Source: Paenibacillus sp. P25
GTDB lineage: Bacteria > Bacillota > Bacilli > Paenibacillales > NBRC-103111
DNA: 64,000 bases
Direction: 5' to 3'
Assembly (NCBI GenBank): GCA_024704175.1
Contig: CP085629.1
Location: forward strand, 5,704,001-5,768,000
Part shown: positions 8,985-17,268 of the stretch, piece after piece
How the letters are laid out: each line of letters opens with the position of its first letter
Position numbering within the stretch: position 1 is the stretch's first letter
Translations under genes and position numbers: made by a program
The notes under the pieces: generated by a model
Told to the model about the DNA's origin: nothing
Databases searched by the model: none
The model's input: only the letters and a program-made list of their open reading frames with translations

Positions 8985-9008
8985 TTTTGGTTTGCCAACA
9001 AACCAAAA
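8985..9008 (+). promoter_or_regulatory. Perfect hairpin just upstream of the sigma-like gene
   Basis: TTTTGGTTTG CCAA CAAACCAAAA, a 10-bp perfect stem with a 4-base loop, flanked by CCCTC / GAGGG that could extend it. It ends 13 bases before the ATG at 9022 and would include or mask the ribosome binding site GGAGGG. It may control translation or act as a protein site. Confidence 0.5.
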
Positions 9009-9021
9009 TGGAGGGACTTGA

Positions 9022-9443
9022 ATGAAAAAGATAAATTTGCGGGATATGTATCCTTTCTTAAAATCGGATGTATGGGTCGATGTAGATGAAGAAGTTGCCA
9101 ATGAAATCCGCCGCTTTGACTTGGAAGAAAGTGCCTACAGGCTGCGAACGTATCGCCATCGGGCCTATTTTTCGCTTGATCGCAATGACGGGATTGAGCA
9201 ACATGTTTTATTTCTTTCGATATCTCCCGAGGAGTATTACGAGCGCAAACTATCACGGCAAAGCAACTTTATGAAGCTATGTGCCAGTTGCCGGAGAAAT
9301 CCGCCAGACGAATTTATGCCCATTATTTCTTGGGCATGAGCAAAATCGCTATTGCCAGAGCCGAACATGTCGATGAGCGGGCGGTTCGTAAATCGATCCA
9401 AAGAGGCTTAAAACAAATGGAATCCTTGCTCAAAAACATATAA
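9022..9443 (+). pseudogene. Sigma-70-like conjugative-element regulator, one frame break
   Basis: Begins MKKINLRDMYPF and carries AYRLRTYRHRAYFSLDRNDG, a pattern I know from sigma-like proteins encoded next to conjugation genes. The frame breaks near 9258-9265 (one base short). The second frame carries the region-4-like helix-turn-helix: LPEKSARRIYAHYFLGMSKI and VDERAVRKSIQRGLK, ending at the TAA at 9441-9443. Repaired length is about 140 residues, normal for the family. Probably a DNA-binding regulator of element transfer genes. Strong GGAGGG site precedes the ATG. Confidence 0.8.
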
Positions 9444-9560
9444 TCGTCTCGTCGGAGGGTCCGATTTTCCTTCCAAAATGAACGGTTATATAGATGACCA
9501 TGTTCAGACAGCGGCTGGTTGCAACCAGCCGCTCATTTTCCATGAAAGGGGTTTGTAACG

Positions 9561-9968
9561 ATGCATCCGATTCGGTTTCGAGATGATGAACACGAGAGGT
9601 TTTATGTTCAGATGTTGGATGAAAGGAAAGGCAAAGACGGCTATCACCGAGCACTGTTCTATTCATTGGGCATTTCCCGAGAAACCAGAAGTCATATCCG
9701 CAATTTGTATGAATTTTCTAATGGCGTCATTAAGCCCGAAGGCCTTTCGGCCCCTTGGCAAACCGGCAGTACCATTCGAGTATGCCGGCTCGCCTTTAAT
9801 TTATGGAACGGCTGGACCGAAGCAGGCGGCGAACGTTACTCCACTCCCCACGAATTATTTGATTGCAGCTATGCCCCCTACTTTTTTGAAGCGATTCGTC
9901 TTCGTTACCCCGAATATTGCCAAAGTCACGAGAGAACGTTCAAACGGCTGGCCGAACAAACCCGCTGA
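9561..9968 (+). CDS. DUF6075 family conjugative-element protein
   Basis: A 135-residue protein beginning MHPIRFRDDEHERFYVQML, with the family-like central pattern TGSTIRVCRLAFNLWNGW and LFDCSYAPYFFEAIRLRYPE. It is cytosolic with no known catalytic motif. A ribosome site GAAAGG lies before the ATG. The family is carried mainly on Firmicute conjugative elements, which fits its neighbours. Function is unknown; the assignment is from remembered family pattern. Confidence 0.75.
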   Translation: MHPIRFRDDEHERFYVQMLDERKGKDGYHRALFYSLGISRETRSHIRNLYEFSNGVIKPEGLSAPWQTGSTIRVCRLAFNLWNGWTEAGGERYSTPHELFDCSYAPYFFEAIRLRYPEYCQSHERTFKRLAEQTR

Positions 9969-10000
9969 ATGGTCGCCAACATTGGGAGTTGAATGGGACA

Positions 10001-11966
10001 ATGAAGGAGATTAAAACGAGAAATGTTGTGAAAGACATCAAACGTTTGGACAGATTCCCGAACGTGTTGCCTCGTGTAAAGCGTTCAAGCGACCGTACCA
10101 AACGGCAGGTTGAGAATGATAAGAAGACCTCTCAGTCTCCAGTTGAATATGCGCAGCGCCATTCCACAGCGGCTACGAAAAAAACGATACGCGCCCAAAT
10201 GGAAATGAGTCTGCGTATCAACAAGAGATTAATCCGACACATTCTAAAAAGGCGGCTGTTGCCAGAGGGTGATTCTGTCGCAAGTTATAGCTCGCTTGAT
10301 GTTAATGCGGAGCCTTCGCTTGCGCGTACACCACGACTTGCCCGTAGCTTACGTCTCCGTAAGCCGGTTGATGGAAAATATGTCTTGTCTTCTGGTTCGC
10401 ATTCAGGAAAACAACGTTTTATTCGAAGCAGGGTCAATGCCCGTCTTCTGTATCGTTCTCGAACGGGTGGCTATCCTGAACGGATGCAAAAACGGGATAT
10501 CGGACATCTAAAACCGGCCGGGAAGAAGGAAGCATTCTCCGCCGCGGTATCTCGTTCAGCAGTTGGATACGTGAAACCGCTAAACCGAGCCTCGTCAACA
10601 ATAATCAAACAATCAGGTCATGCAGTTAAACGGAAAGTACGAAATTTCAAGACGTTATCGGTATCTATAAAAAATGGGCATCGGATAGAGCACGCTAACA
10701 ATTATTCGGATGCTCAAACTGAAGGAAGAATGAATGCCGTCAAGGAAGCTCAGCGGGTCTGCGCAGATGGTGGTGTCAGCTCGCCGTTCCATCCAGACTA
10801 CGCGAGTCGCCGCGAGATTGAATCGTCTTATCATTAAAATAGTTGAAAGAGCCGCCGCGTTGCTCGCCAAGGGATTGACGGCGCTTTTGGGATTCAGCGG
10901 TTCGGTAATTGTAGTTCTATGCATCGTTATGGCAATAGCCGCTGTCATTTCCTCTCCGTTCGGTATCTTTGTGTCCGGTGAAAATACGGATGCCGATGTC
11001 AAGCCGCTTTCCCAAATCGTTCAAGAGCTGGACGCTGAATTTGCAGCCAGACTGGTAGAGATACAGCAATCCGCTGGCAATGTAGACCGGGTGGAACTTC
11101 ATTATCCCGGCAGCGCGGACAATACGCGGATCGATAACTGGATGGACATTATCGCCGTCTTTGCCGTGAAGACCGTCACGGATGCGGAAAACGGAATGGA
11201 TGTGGCCACGCTTGATGCAACAAGAATCGGTATCATCCGATCGGTGTTTTGGGATATGAATTCACTGCAATCTCGTATTGAGACAATAGACCATAAGGAA
11301 ACGGTTACGGTCGAACAGGAGGACGGGAGCATCAGCGAAGAGACGGTTACTCGATATGAGCGCATTTTGCATATTACGGTCATTAGCCAAACTGCGGAGC
11401 AACAGGCAGAAATATATCACTTTACAAATGAACAGATAGATTTAATGAAGGAAATGCTGTCCGAGGAGTTTCGCCCGCTTATGTTTGCGATACTTGGTAA
11501 AGATGCGGATATTGGTCTGACGCCGGAGCAGCTTGATTTGGTTCACCAGCAGTTGCCCGATGGCGAATTGGGCAGTGAGGCCGTCAAGTTGGCGCTGACT
11601 CGTCTAGGCGATCCGTACAGCCAACCGAAGGCTGGACAGGACCACTTTACGGATTGCAGCTATCTCGTCCAATGGGTTTATCGTCAGCTAGGCATTAGCT
11701 TGCCGCGAACCGCCGCGGAACAGGCCAGATTTTGCGTGGAGAATGGCCTGACCGTAAGCGCGGCGGATTTGGTTCCGGGCGACCTTGTGTTTTGGAGCTA
11801 TGAGAGTAATGGCAGATTTATGGATATTACTCACGTTGGGATTTATGCGGGTGATGGCAAAGTTGTAGATGCTTCCTCAAGTCGTGGGCAGGTGGTTTAT
11901 CGCGGGGTGTTCGATTCGGATAAACAAGTACTGTTTGGTAGACCGCATCTTTCAAGCGCTAATTGA
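10001..11966 (+). pseudogene. CD1108-type mobile-element protein with NlpC/P60 hydrolase domain, one frame break
   Basis: Start ATG 10001 (MKEIKTRNVVKDIKRLD). The N-terminal ~270 residues are basic and low-complexity, then a membrane segment (SGSVIVVLCIVMAIAAVIS), a central extracellular stretch with VFAVKTVTDAENGMDVATLD and a C-terminal NlpC/P60 domain (catalytic FTDCSYLVQWVY Cys, ITHVGIYAGDGK His). The frame shifts once between 10730 and 10840 (one base too many). In Tn1549-like elements this protein is the membrane-anchored cell-wall hydrolase of the conjugation pore. The C-terminal enzyme part is well preserved. Confidence 0.85.
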
Positions 11967-12675
11967 TGTTCTGAAGAGCTTTCTTCCCCATTCCTAATAA
12001 AAAATAAGCTTCTATCGAAGAAATCTCAAAGAGAAGACTGCGTTTAACGGAATGATTCGACTCGCTCCGTCTGGACGTGGGTTCACTGCCCCCGAGGGCC
12101 GTTTGTCCCCTCCTAAAACCGAGCGACCCGCGCGCTTCTTCCATGGTGCTAAACGAGGAAGGCTTGATCGGCGCTTTGACCGCACCCGCGCCTTGTTCCA
12201 TTTTTGCGAAGCGAGATTTGCCCGAACACTTTCTCCGGCTGCACCAGCGCAAAAAACTTTACGCTCATTCGAATTACTTCTGGAATCTATTCCCTAACGA
12301 GCCATTCGAGTTGGTGCAAATATGAAATCACCTTGTTGCCCCTTACTTAGCACCGTTCTAAAAATTTTGACAGATTCCAAAATTTGCATAATCTCTTAAA
12401 GAAAGGTGCTAATAGAATGAAGCCCTTCTTCATTTATTCGTTCCCCAAGTTTTGTAAGCCCGAAAACCATGAGTGCACGAGCATATATAGGGCTATTTGT
12501 CGCTTACCGCGATATGCTGGCTCGAGGGGTGGACCTGTCGTGTATTCACCGAGAGTCGCTGAGAAGTCGGTTGAGGTGAGCAAGAGGGCGACCGTAGTAA
12601 CTTGAATCTAATGATTCTTAACAATCTCCGCCGCGCCATGCTGCGTCCGATTATGAATACCAGACCCACGAAAGG
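11967..12675. other. 709 bases with no recognised gene
   Basis: Short overlapping frames on both strands, none with a family pattern. It joins the conjugative-element remnant to the decayed germination cassette. The GC-rich part around 12050-12250 has long open frames on both strands that look like compositional artefacts. Confidence 0.6.
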
Positions 12676-12912
12676 AAGACGATTTCATACGCAGCGTTCA
12701 AATGGCGCTGGAACGGACGCAAAAAGAAATGAAAGCGAATATTTACAATTTCGCGGATGCCTTCTATCGGAAGTACCCGAGGGAGTGGTCGAAATAAGGA
12801 CCGCTGGGACAATAATCTTTATTCCCATTTGGAAGTCAACATACAAGCTAAGGTCAAAGTTGTCCGTCCCGGCATGACCACCAAAAGCATATTCAAGCCT
12901 GAGCAGAGGTGA
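12676..12912 (+). pseudogene. GerC-type germination lipoprotein, C-terminal fragment
   Basis: Two frames together spell the C-terminus of a Ger(x)C protein: VQMALERTQKEMKANIYNFA, DAFYRKYPREWSK, then after a stop and shift near 12797 KDRWDNNLYSHLEVNIQAKV and VRPGMTTKSIF, ending at TGA 12910-12912. The N-terminal lipobox and ~250 residues are missing. It is part of a decayed germination cassette with the next two entries. Confidence 0.75.
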
Positions 12913-12922
12913 TGATGGAATC

Positions 12923-13162
12923 ATGTTATGGGAGGGATTGCTGTGCGTTGCCGCGGCGCTCGCTTTAATGATTTTGCATGATTGGCGCGCCATGCCGTCT
13001 TATACCAAGAGGGAGAAGACGGCTTATGGTGTCCTGACCGGATTGGGGGCGATATTGGCAATCTTGCTTGTTCTCGATCCCCAAATGCCGGGTCCTACGC
13101 AGTGGATGGATGAACCGCTGGTAAACTTGTTGGAGAAGCTCACCTTGCTAAGGAGCGGGTGA
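12923..13162 (+). CDS. Small two-helix membrane protein of the decayed germination cassette
   Basis: A 79-residue frame with two hydrophobic helices (LLCVAAALALMIL and VLTGLGAILAILLVL) and a conserved-looking tail. It follows the gerC fragment by 10 bases and ends 1 base before the gerB-like start, an operon spacing. Small membrane proteins occur in some Paenibacillus ger operons. The frame is intact but its partners are broken, so it is probably without function here. Confidence 0.5.
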   Translation: MLWEGLLCVAAALALMILHDWRAMPSYTKREKTAYGVLTGLGAILAILLVLDPQMPGPTQWMDEPLVNLLEKLTLLRSG

Positions 13163-13793
13163 ATGGTGTTGGAAAAAGGGAAAAAATCCACCCCGCAAAT
13201 CGGAAAATGATGTATTTGGCGGTTACTCCGACGGCTATTTCCCTCTCCGGTGCGGTTGTTTTGCAAGCATGGTTCAGCGAATTTCTGACCGTGTCGTTTT
13301 AATTCCATTTGCAAACCGTGCGGAAAAAGTGAAAAAAGTATGGCGATGACTTTGCTAGCCGTCATCGTGACGCTTGTGTCGTCCAATCCGGTTACGTCGC
13401 TGCTATTGGGGGGTCTAACGGGAAATTATACCTATCCTTTCCTGATAGTCGCCAGATACATCAACCTGGCCGATTTCTTTACCCATCTGGAATCGCTTTT
13501 TGGCTATTTTGGTGTTGGGTGCATTTGTAAAAATATGTGTTATCTTTTATGTGACGGCTATGGTCGCCGCTCAGTGGATGAGCCTGCGTGAATACCAGCC
13601 AATCGTTTTCCCCATCGGCTTCTTGCTGCTCTTAATGAGCATTTGGGTCGCGCCCAACCTGCAGGAGTTGACGCATGCTTTGTCCACTTCCATCTTTCTT
13701 TCGGCGTTAATGGTATTGGTATGCATTCCTGCGGAGCTACTCGTTGTGGCCTGGATCAGAAGACGATGGGAGAAGAAAAATATGCAGGATTGA
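13163..13793 (+). pseudogene. GerB-type germination permease, internally deleted and frameshifted
   Basis: ATG 13163 follows AGGAG. The start (VLEKGKKSTPQIG) is a GerB-like N-terminus, but the frame fails within ~45 codons. After a gap of ~200 residues the family reappears (NPVTSLLLGGLTGNYTYPFL, ARYINLADFFTHLE), shifts near 13500, and ends with three membrane helices and WIRRRWEKKNMQD. Large internal deletion plus shifts make it a true pseudogene. An intact homologue lies at 19986-21074. Confidence 0.75.
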
Positions 13794-13939
13794 ATCGCGG
13801 GGACAGTTGGACACGTTCTGATATGATGAACATCCGTTTCAAAAGAATAGCGCCAACCTTCTGTTCACGCTGAGAAAGCGTGTCAGAATGCTTGACGCTT
13901 TTTACCGCTCTCAAGTTTAGCGAAAAGTCGAGTTTTCTA

Positions 13940-14734
13940 TCATGCAAGAGATTTTTGCTTCAAAGAAGTGGATAGAAGACTGGCTCTGCTGATCAGTTCT
14001 CGAAAAGACAGCGAAAAAAAGTCAGGTACGAGATAGCCGTTTATGATTCCCACCGATGCGGATAATGTAACGTTTTGAATGACGACGGGTTGGGACAGGG
14101 CCGCCTCTAATTTCTTGGCATCGTTCTCATTCCGGCATGTAATCACAATAAACTCATCCCCTGCATACCTGCATACATAATCCTGTTCGTTGGTTATTGT
14201 ACGCAAGCGATTAGAGAACTCGACTAGAAAATCGTCCCCTACCGGATGCCCATGAAATTTGTTGATTTCACCGAAGTTATTGAGATCAATAAAGAGCAAA
14301 CGGAAATGTTGGCGACGGTTCAGAAAATGTTCGCCGATATGCTGGATATAAGGTGCACGGTACAAACCCGTTAGCGGATCCACGATTTGGTTCAGCTTGC
14401 CTTGAAGCGCTACTCGGGTCACGATCCCGATTGCCTGTTCTTCATGAGTGACAAGCAAACGTTCAATGCAATGTTGTTCCATCACTTCTAATGCGTCCCA
14501 GGCAAATCGGTCAGGCGAAATGCTGATCGGGTTTGGGGTCATCGCATCTGCCGCAATGCGATTGGGGTGGGAAGATCGGATATCCCGAGACGTAATGATC
14601 CCTACGATTGATCCATGATCTGTGACGACCAGCGAACCAATTTTAAGTTCATTCATCATGTCGGAGACGAACTGGACGCCTCGTTCCGATGAAACTGTGT
14701 AGACCGGGGACGACATGAATTCCGCCACCTTCAT
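13940..14734 (-). CDS. CBS-pair / GGDEF domain protein (copy B)
   Basis: 264 residues, the paralogue of the protein at 1104-1898 with the same two CBS motifs, the AGDEF signature and the degenerate inhibitory site NEQD. Differences cluster in the second CBS motif (VMEQHCIERLLVTHEEQAIG) and the last third, so sensing or regulation may have diverged while the catalytic core stayed. Overlaps the preceding gene by 4 bases. Likely diguanylate cyclase or nucleotide-responsive c-di-GMP sensor; catalytic activity uncertain. Confidence 0.93.
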   Translation of the reverse strand: MKVAEFMSSPVYTVSSERGVQFVSDMMNELKIGSLVVTDHGSIVGIITSRDIRSSHPNRIAADAMTPNPISISPDRFAWDALEVMEQHCIERLLVTHEEQAIGIVTRVALQGKLNQIVDPLTGLYRAPYIQHIGEHFLNRRQHFRLLFIDLNNFGEINKFHGHPVGDDFLVEFSNRLRTITNEQDYVCRYAGDEFIVITCRNENDAKKLEAALSQPVVIQNVTLSASVGIINGYLVPDFFSLSFRELISRASLLSTSLKQKSLA

Positions 14735-15084
14735 GACAACTCCACCTCCCGCTGAACGGACACCGAAATTTTCAGTTCGGAACGAAGGACCATGTTGTCG
14801 CTGATCAACCGGTCCGCTTCTTCCATTATGATTTGCATCAGCAAACGTTCGTCCAACATTTGAAGAATGGAGTTCCGAATCAAGACCGCTTCAATTTTGG
14901 CATGGTCCAATTTCACGATTGTAAATTGTTCCGGCGATAGCGCCTGCGCCATTCGCTTTACCGCTTCCGGCCCGATCGGGGCTTTTTTCCCGATGATCAA
15001 CAAATCCTGCATGGGTGGAACTTCAAACTCTGAAATTTTTAAAGAGAGCGTTGCTTTGCGGAAATAGTTCAGTTTATCCTGCAT
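14731..15084 (-). CDS. Conserved 117-residue protein of unknown function (copy B)
   Basis: Near-identical paralogue of the 1895-2248 product; the few changes are conservative (A12T, I49L, E60D, L73I). Such purifying-looking change supports a real protein. It is coupled to the CBS-GGDEF gene by a 4-base overlap, as in copy A. No family recognised. Confidence 0.88.
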   Translation of the reverse strand: MQDKLNYFRKATLSLKISEFEVPPMQDLLIIGKKAPIGPEAVKRMAQALSPEQFTIVKLDHAKIEAVLIRNSILQMLDERLLMQIIMEEADRLISDNMVLRSELKISVSVQREVELS

Positions 15085-15129
15085 CCTGATTACTCCTTCG
15101 TGTTCGGGTGAGACTTCACGTTCAACCGT

Positions 15130-15981
15130 TTACGTTAACCGGTTCGGTCTTCCGAATAAATAGCCTTGTCCCATCTTGATACCCAAAGACAGCGCGGTAT
15201 CCCAATCCTCTTCTTTTTCGATTCCTTCCAGGATCAGATTGGCCTCGTCATTGCAGTACTCGGCAAACAGCGCGACAACTTTTTGTTTTTTCCTGGATGT
15301 ACTCAAGTCAGAAGCAAAGAATCGGTCGATTTTGATAAAATCCGGCGAGACGTCCACAATATTTCGAAAAGAAGTTGTTCCATCTCCTACATCGTCCAGG
15401 GCTATCAGGAAATTCAGTTCACGCAGCAAACGGATGGCATCTCTGAAAGAAGCGCTTTTCCATAAGAGGCCCTCATAAATGGACTCGTTAATCTCAAATA
15501 CGATTTGGTTTCTAAATCGCTCGAATCGATCGGCAAGGGAGTCGAGTAAGTCGATAAATAAAGGCGAGACCAAAGTTGAAGGGAAAATGTTAATAAACAA
15601 CAGGTTATGTTCCCGTGAGCCCGGAAATTCAAAGTAAGCTGAAATCGCCTGCAAAATTGAGAAAGAATCGACTTCGAACAACTTGTTCTGCTCCATGGCG
15701 CGCTGAAATAAAAGATCCGGATTCATGTTGGAGTTACTGCGAATGAGGGCCTCGTAACCAAGGATTCTCTTTTCCGGAAACCCCAAGATGGGCTGGAACA
15801 CATGATAAAAATCGTTTTGTACTATTAATTGTTCAATATTCGGCATCGAGGCTACTCCCTTTGCTGGAGAATCAAAATAAGAAGCCACCCCGATTTGGGG
15901 CGACTTTGAGCTCGGAAGCATCATTTCGGCAACCCAGCTACCATAGATATCATCCTTAGGCCTGAAGTTTTGCGCCCCCAT
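15130..15981 (-). CDS. EAL domain protein, probable c-di-GMP phosphodiesterase (copy B)
   Basis: 283 residues, differing from the copy A protein at only about eight positions, none in the motifs EALIR, FEINES, DDVGDGTTS, FIKIDR or GQGYLFG. It is the most conserved protein of the module. Downstream spacing to the orphan gene (45 bases) is unchanged. Predicted cytosolic phosphodiesterase acting on c-di-GMP. Confidence 0.93.
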   Translation of the reverse strand: MGAQNFRPKDDIYGSWVAEMMLPSSKSPQIGVASYFDSPAKGVASMPNIEQLIVQNDFYHVFQPILGFPEKRILGYEALIRSNSNMNPDLLFQRAMEQNKLFEVDSFSILQAISAYFEFPGSREHNLLFINIFPSTLVSPLFIDLLDSLADRFERFRNQIVFEINESIYEGLLWKSASFRDAIRLLRELNFLIALDDVGDGTTSFRNIVDVSPDFIKIDRFFASDLSTSRKKQKVVALFAEYCNDEANLILEGIEKEEDWDTALSLGIKMGQGYLFGRPNRLT

Positions 15982-16225
15982 TTTTCAATGGGTTTGCCGT
16001 TTCGTTTTTTATGATCCTGAAAGAAAGGGATCAGCCTGAGGACCTACGAATAGAACCTCCCCTTTTGAATGAAGTTAGATCATTTACGACAAAATCCTTC
16101 TTTATACCCAATAATTCGCGCAAAAAGCGCCAACTCCTTCCAAACGGGTGTTCCTAAGAAACCGTATTTATCCAAAAAATCGGTAAAAACTTGCCATTTA
16201 ACATAGAGAATCGCGGTAAATAAGC

Positions 16226-16268
16226 AGCAAGCGGTTGGTTCAGATCATCCCAACCGCTTGCTTTTTTC
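16226..16268 (+). terminator. Hairpin with plus-strand T run in the XRE-EAL gap (copy B)
   Basis: Stem AGCAAGCGGTTGG / CCAACCGCTTGCT (16226-16238, 16250-16262) followed by TTTTTT on the plus strand. That polarity is against the flanking genes, which are on the minus strand. It could be bidirectional, or end an unseen plus-strand transcript from the gap. Counterpart in copy A: 3396-3438. Confidence 0.6.
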
Positions 16269-16285
16269 ATAGCTTGAATCACTTT

Positions 16286-16630
16286 TTACGAATCTTCGGT
16301 TGCCGGTTCCAACAGTTCCCGTAAAATACGATACGCTTGTCGCTGTTTGGCATCGTTGTGTTTGAGCAATAAGAGAACGCTGGCCCATAACCATCTTTTT
16401 TGTTGCAAATTGGCCTCCTTCTCGTCGCTGAATAAATCGTATACGCTCATATGTAATGCCAAAGCAATTTTTTCAATTGTCTGAAGTTTGACGTTTTTTT
16501 CGCCGCGTTCAATCTGTCCAAGATATGTCGCGGCCATGCCGATCGATTCGGCTAGTTGTTCCTGAGTCAAATTTTGCTCCATGCGGTATAAGCGAATTTT
16601 TGCTCCGACTATTTGTGCAAAAGTAGCCAT
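16286..16630 (-). CDS. XRE-family HTH transcriptional regulator (copy B)
   Basis: 114 residues with the same helix-turn-helix as copy A (QEQLAESIGMAATYLGQIER). Substitutions are scattered in the N-terminal arm and the C-terminal tail; the recognition region is unchanged, so both regulators probably bind both operators. It heads the minus-strand module and faces the small gene at 16819. Confidence 0.94.
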   Translation of the reverse strand: MATFAQIVGAKIRLYRMEQNLTQEQLAESIGMAATYLGQIERGEKNVKLQTIEKIALALHMSVYDLFSDEKEANLQQKRWLWASVLLLLKHNDAKQRQAYRILRELLEPATEDS

Positions 16631-16699
16631 GTGCCTCTTACAACCCCTCTCTATAGTAAAGTGTAGTCAAAGCGGTTAGAGGGATGGAGTACTCTTAAA

Positions 16700-16747
16700 C
16701 TACAGTAAGTCCTCTTTATTGTACCTTTAAATTGTTTGAGCTATAAT
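16700..16747 (+). promoter_or_regulatory. Promoter of the small gene with overlapping inverted repeat (copy B)
   Basis: -35 TTGTAC (16719-16724), 17-base spacer, -10 TATAAT (16742-16747). The repeat half-sites CTACAGTAAG and CTTTATTGTAC lie over the -35 box as in copy A. The spacing is conserved although the spacer sequence has drifted. Confidence 0.65.
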
Positions 16748-16818
16748 TTTCCACGGAACTGCAAAGTCAAGTCCCATATTCCTTTATGTCTAGATTGGAT
16801 AAAAAGGAGTCGAAAGTT

Positions 16819-17136
16819 ATGCATCATGTACTGATCGCTGCACAGACCGTATTGTATGGGAAACGGCAGGAAATCGGCTTGAGCCATAATCAAGTGGTCA
16901 AGCTTTCCAAGGAGATTACAAGACTGACTCGATTATTGGAAAGCGTAAGTCAACAGACTGAGAATGGAATGCGAGAAATTAGGGGAAGGGTTGCCACGAG
17001 GTCGCTCAGCAAGGAACAACTGCTCGAATGTATAGCGACAGCTTGGGACATGGGACTTGAAGAAGAGTTTGTTGCTTTTTTGTTCAAGGAACTGCTACGG
17101 ATGGAATCCGATACGGAATTGTCCGAAATGGAATAG
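16819..17136 (+). CDS. Small Spo0E-like protein (copy B, intact)
   Basis: 105 residues from ATG 16819, preceded by AAAGGAG at a 9-base gap; an upstream in-frame ATG at 16786 lacks a site. The N-terminal half (VLYGKRQEIGLSHNQVVKLS, then KEITRLTRLLE) resembles the two-helix Spo0E phosphatase family, but the Asp of the SxELD signature is Thr. The C-terminal half (EQLLECIATAWDMGLEEEFV) is a second helical part not usual for Spo0E. It is divergent from the XRE regulator. Possible role: modulator of the sporulation phosphorelay or of the c-di-GMP module; inference only. Confidence 0.72.
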   Translation: MHHVLIAAQTVLYGKRQEIGLSHNQVVKLSKEITRLTRLLESVSQQTENGMREIRGRVATRSLSKEQLLECIATAWDMGLEEEFVAFLFKELLRMESDTELSEME

Positions 17137-17268
17137 GAGGTTGTCTTCAGAAAGAAAGCTTGATGGATGTAAAATGGTTACGGCATTGTTGCCGACGTGG
17201 AAGCGCGATTGATCGGATGTATCAATCGCGCCGCGAATCCATGATTTGAAAATCGGAATTTCCAACAT

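Larger units (their letters stand above)
8248..9021. other. 774-base stretch without a recognised protein gene
   Basis: All frames are short and lack family matches. It includes the possible intron-like RNA segment at 8590-8810 and a strong hairpin at 8985-9008, described separately. The first 300 bases are AT-rich and contain the upstream region of the sigma factor gene. Confidence 0.7.
9022..11966 (+). mobile_element. Remnant of a Tn1549-like integrative conjugative element
   Basis: Three consecutive genes are typical cargo of Tn916/Tn1549-type conjugative elements of Firmicutes: a sigma-70-like regulatory protein, a DUF6075 protein and a CD1108-type NlpC/P60 cell-wall hydrolase. Relaxase, coupling protein, VirB4-like ATPase, integrase and excisionase are absent, so the element cannot move on its own. 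Ends cannot be defined. Confidence 0.7.
13940..17120. repeat. Segmental duplication, copy B (c-di-GMP module)
   Basis: Direct-orientation counterpart of 1104-4290, about 12.8 kb away. Gene order, spacing, overlaps, hairpin and divergent promoter are all kept. In this copy every reading frame is open, including the small plus-strand gene. Confidence 0.95.

Noticed and set aside
11959..12325. Overlapping frames on both strands in a GC-rich patch
   Set aside because: No start signal or family pattern on either strand; open frames are expected from composition.
1104..17136. Composite transposon made by the two module copies
   Set aside because: The copies carry no transposase and show no terminal inverted repeats or target-site duplications that I could see.
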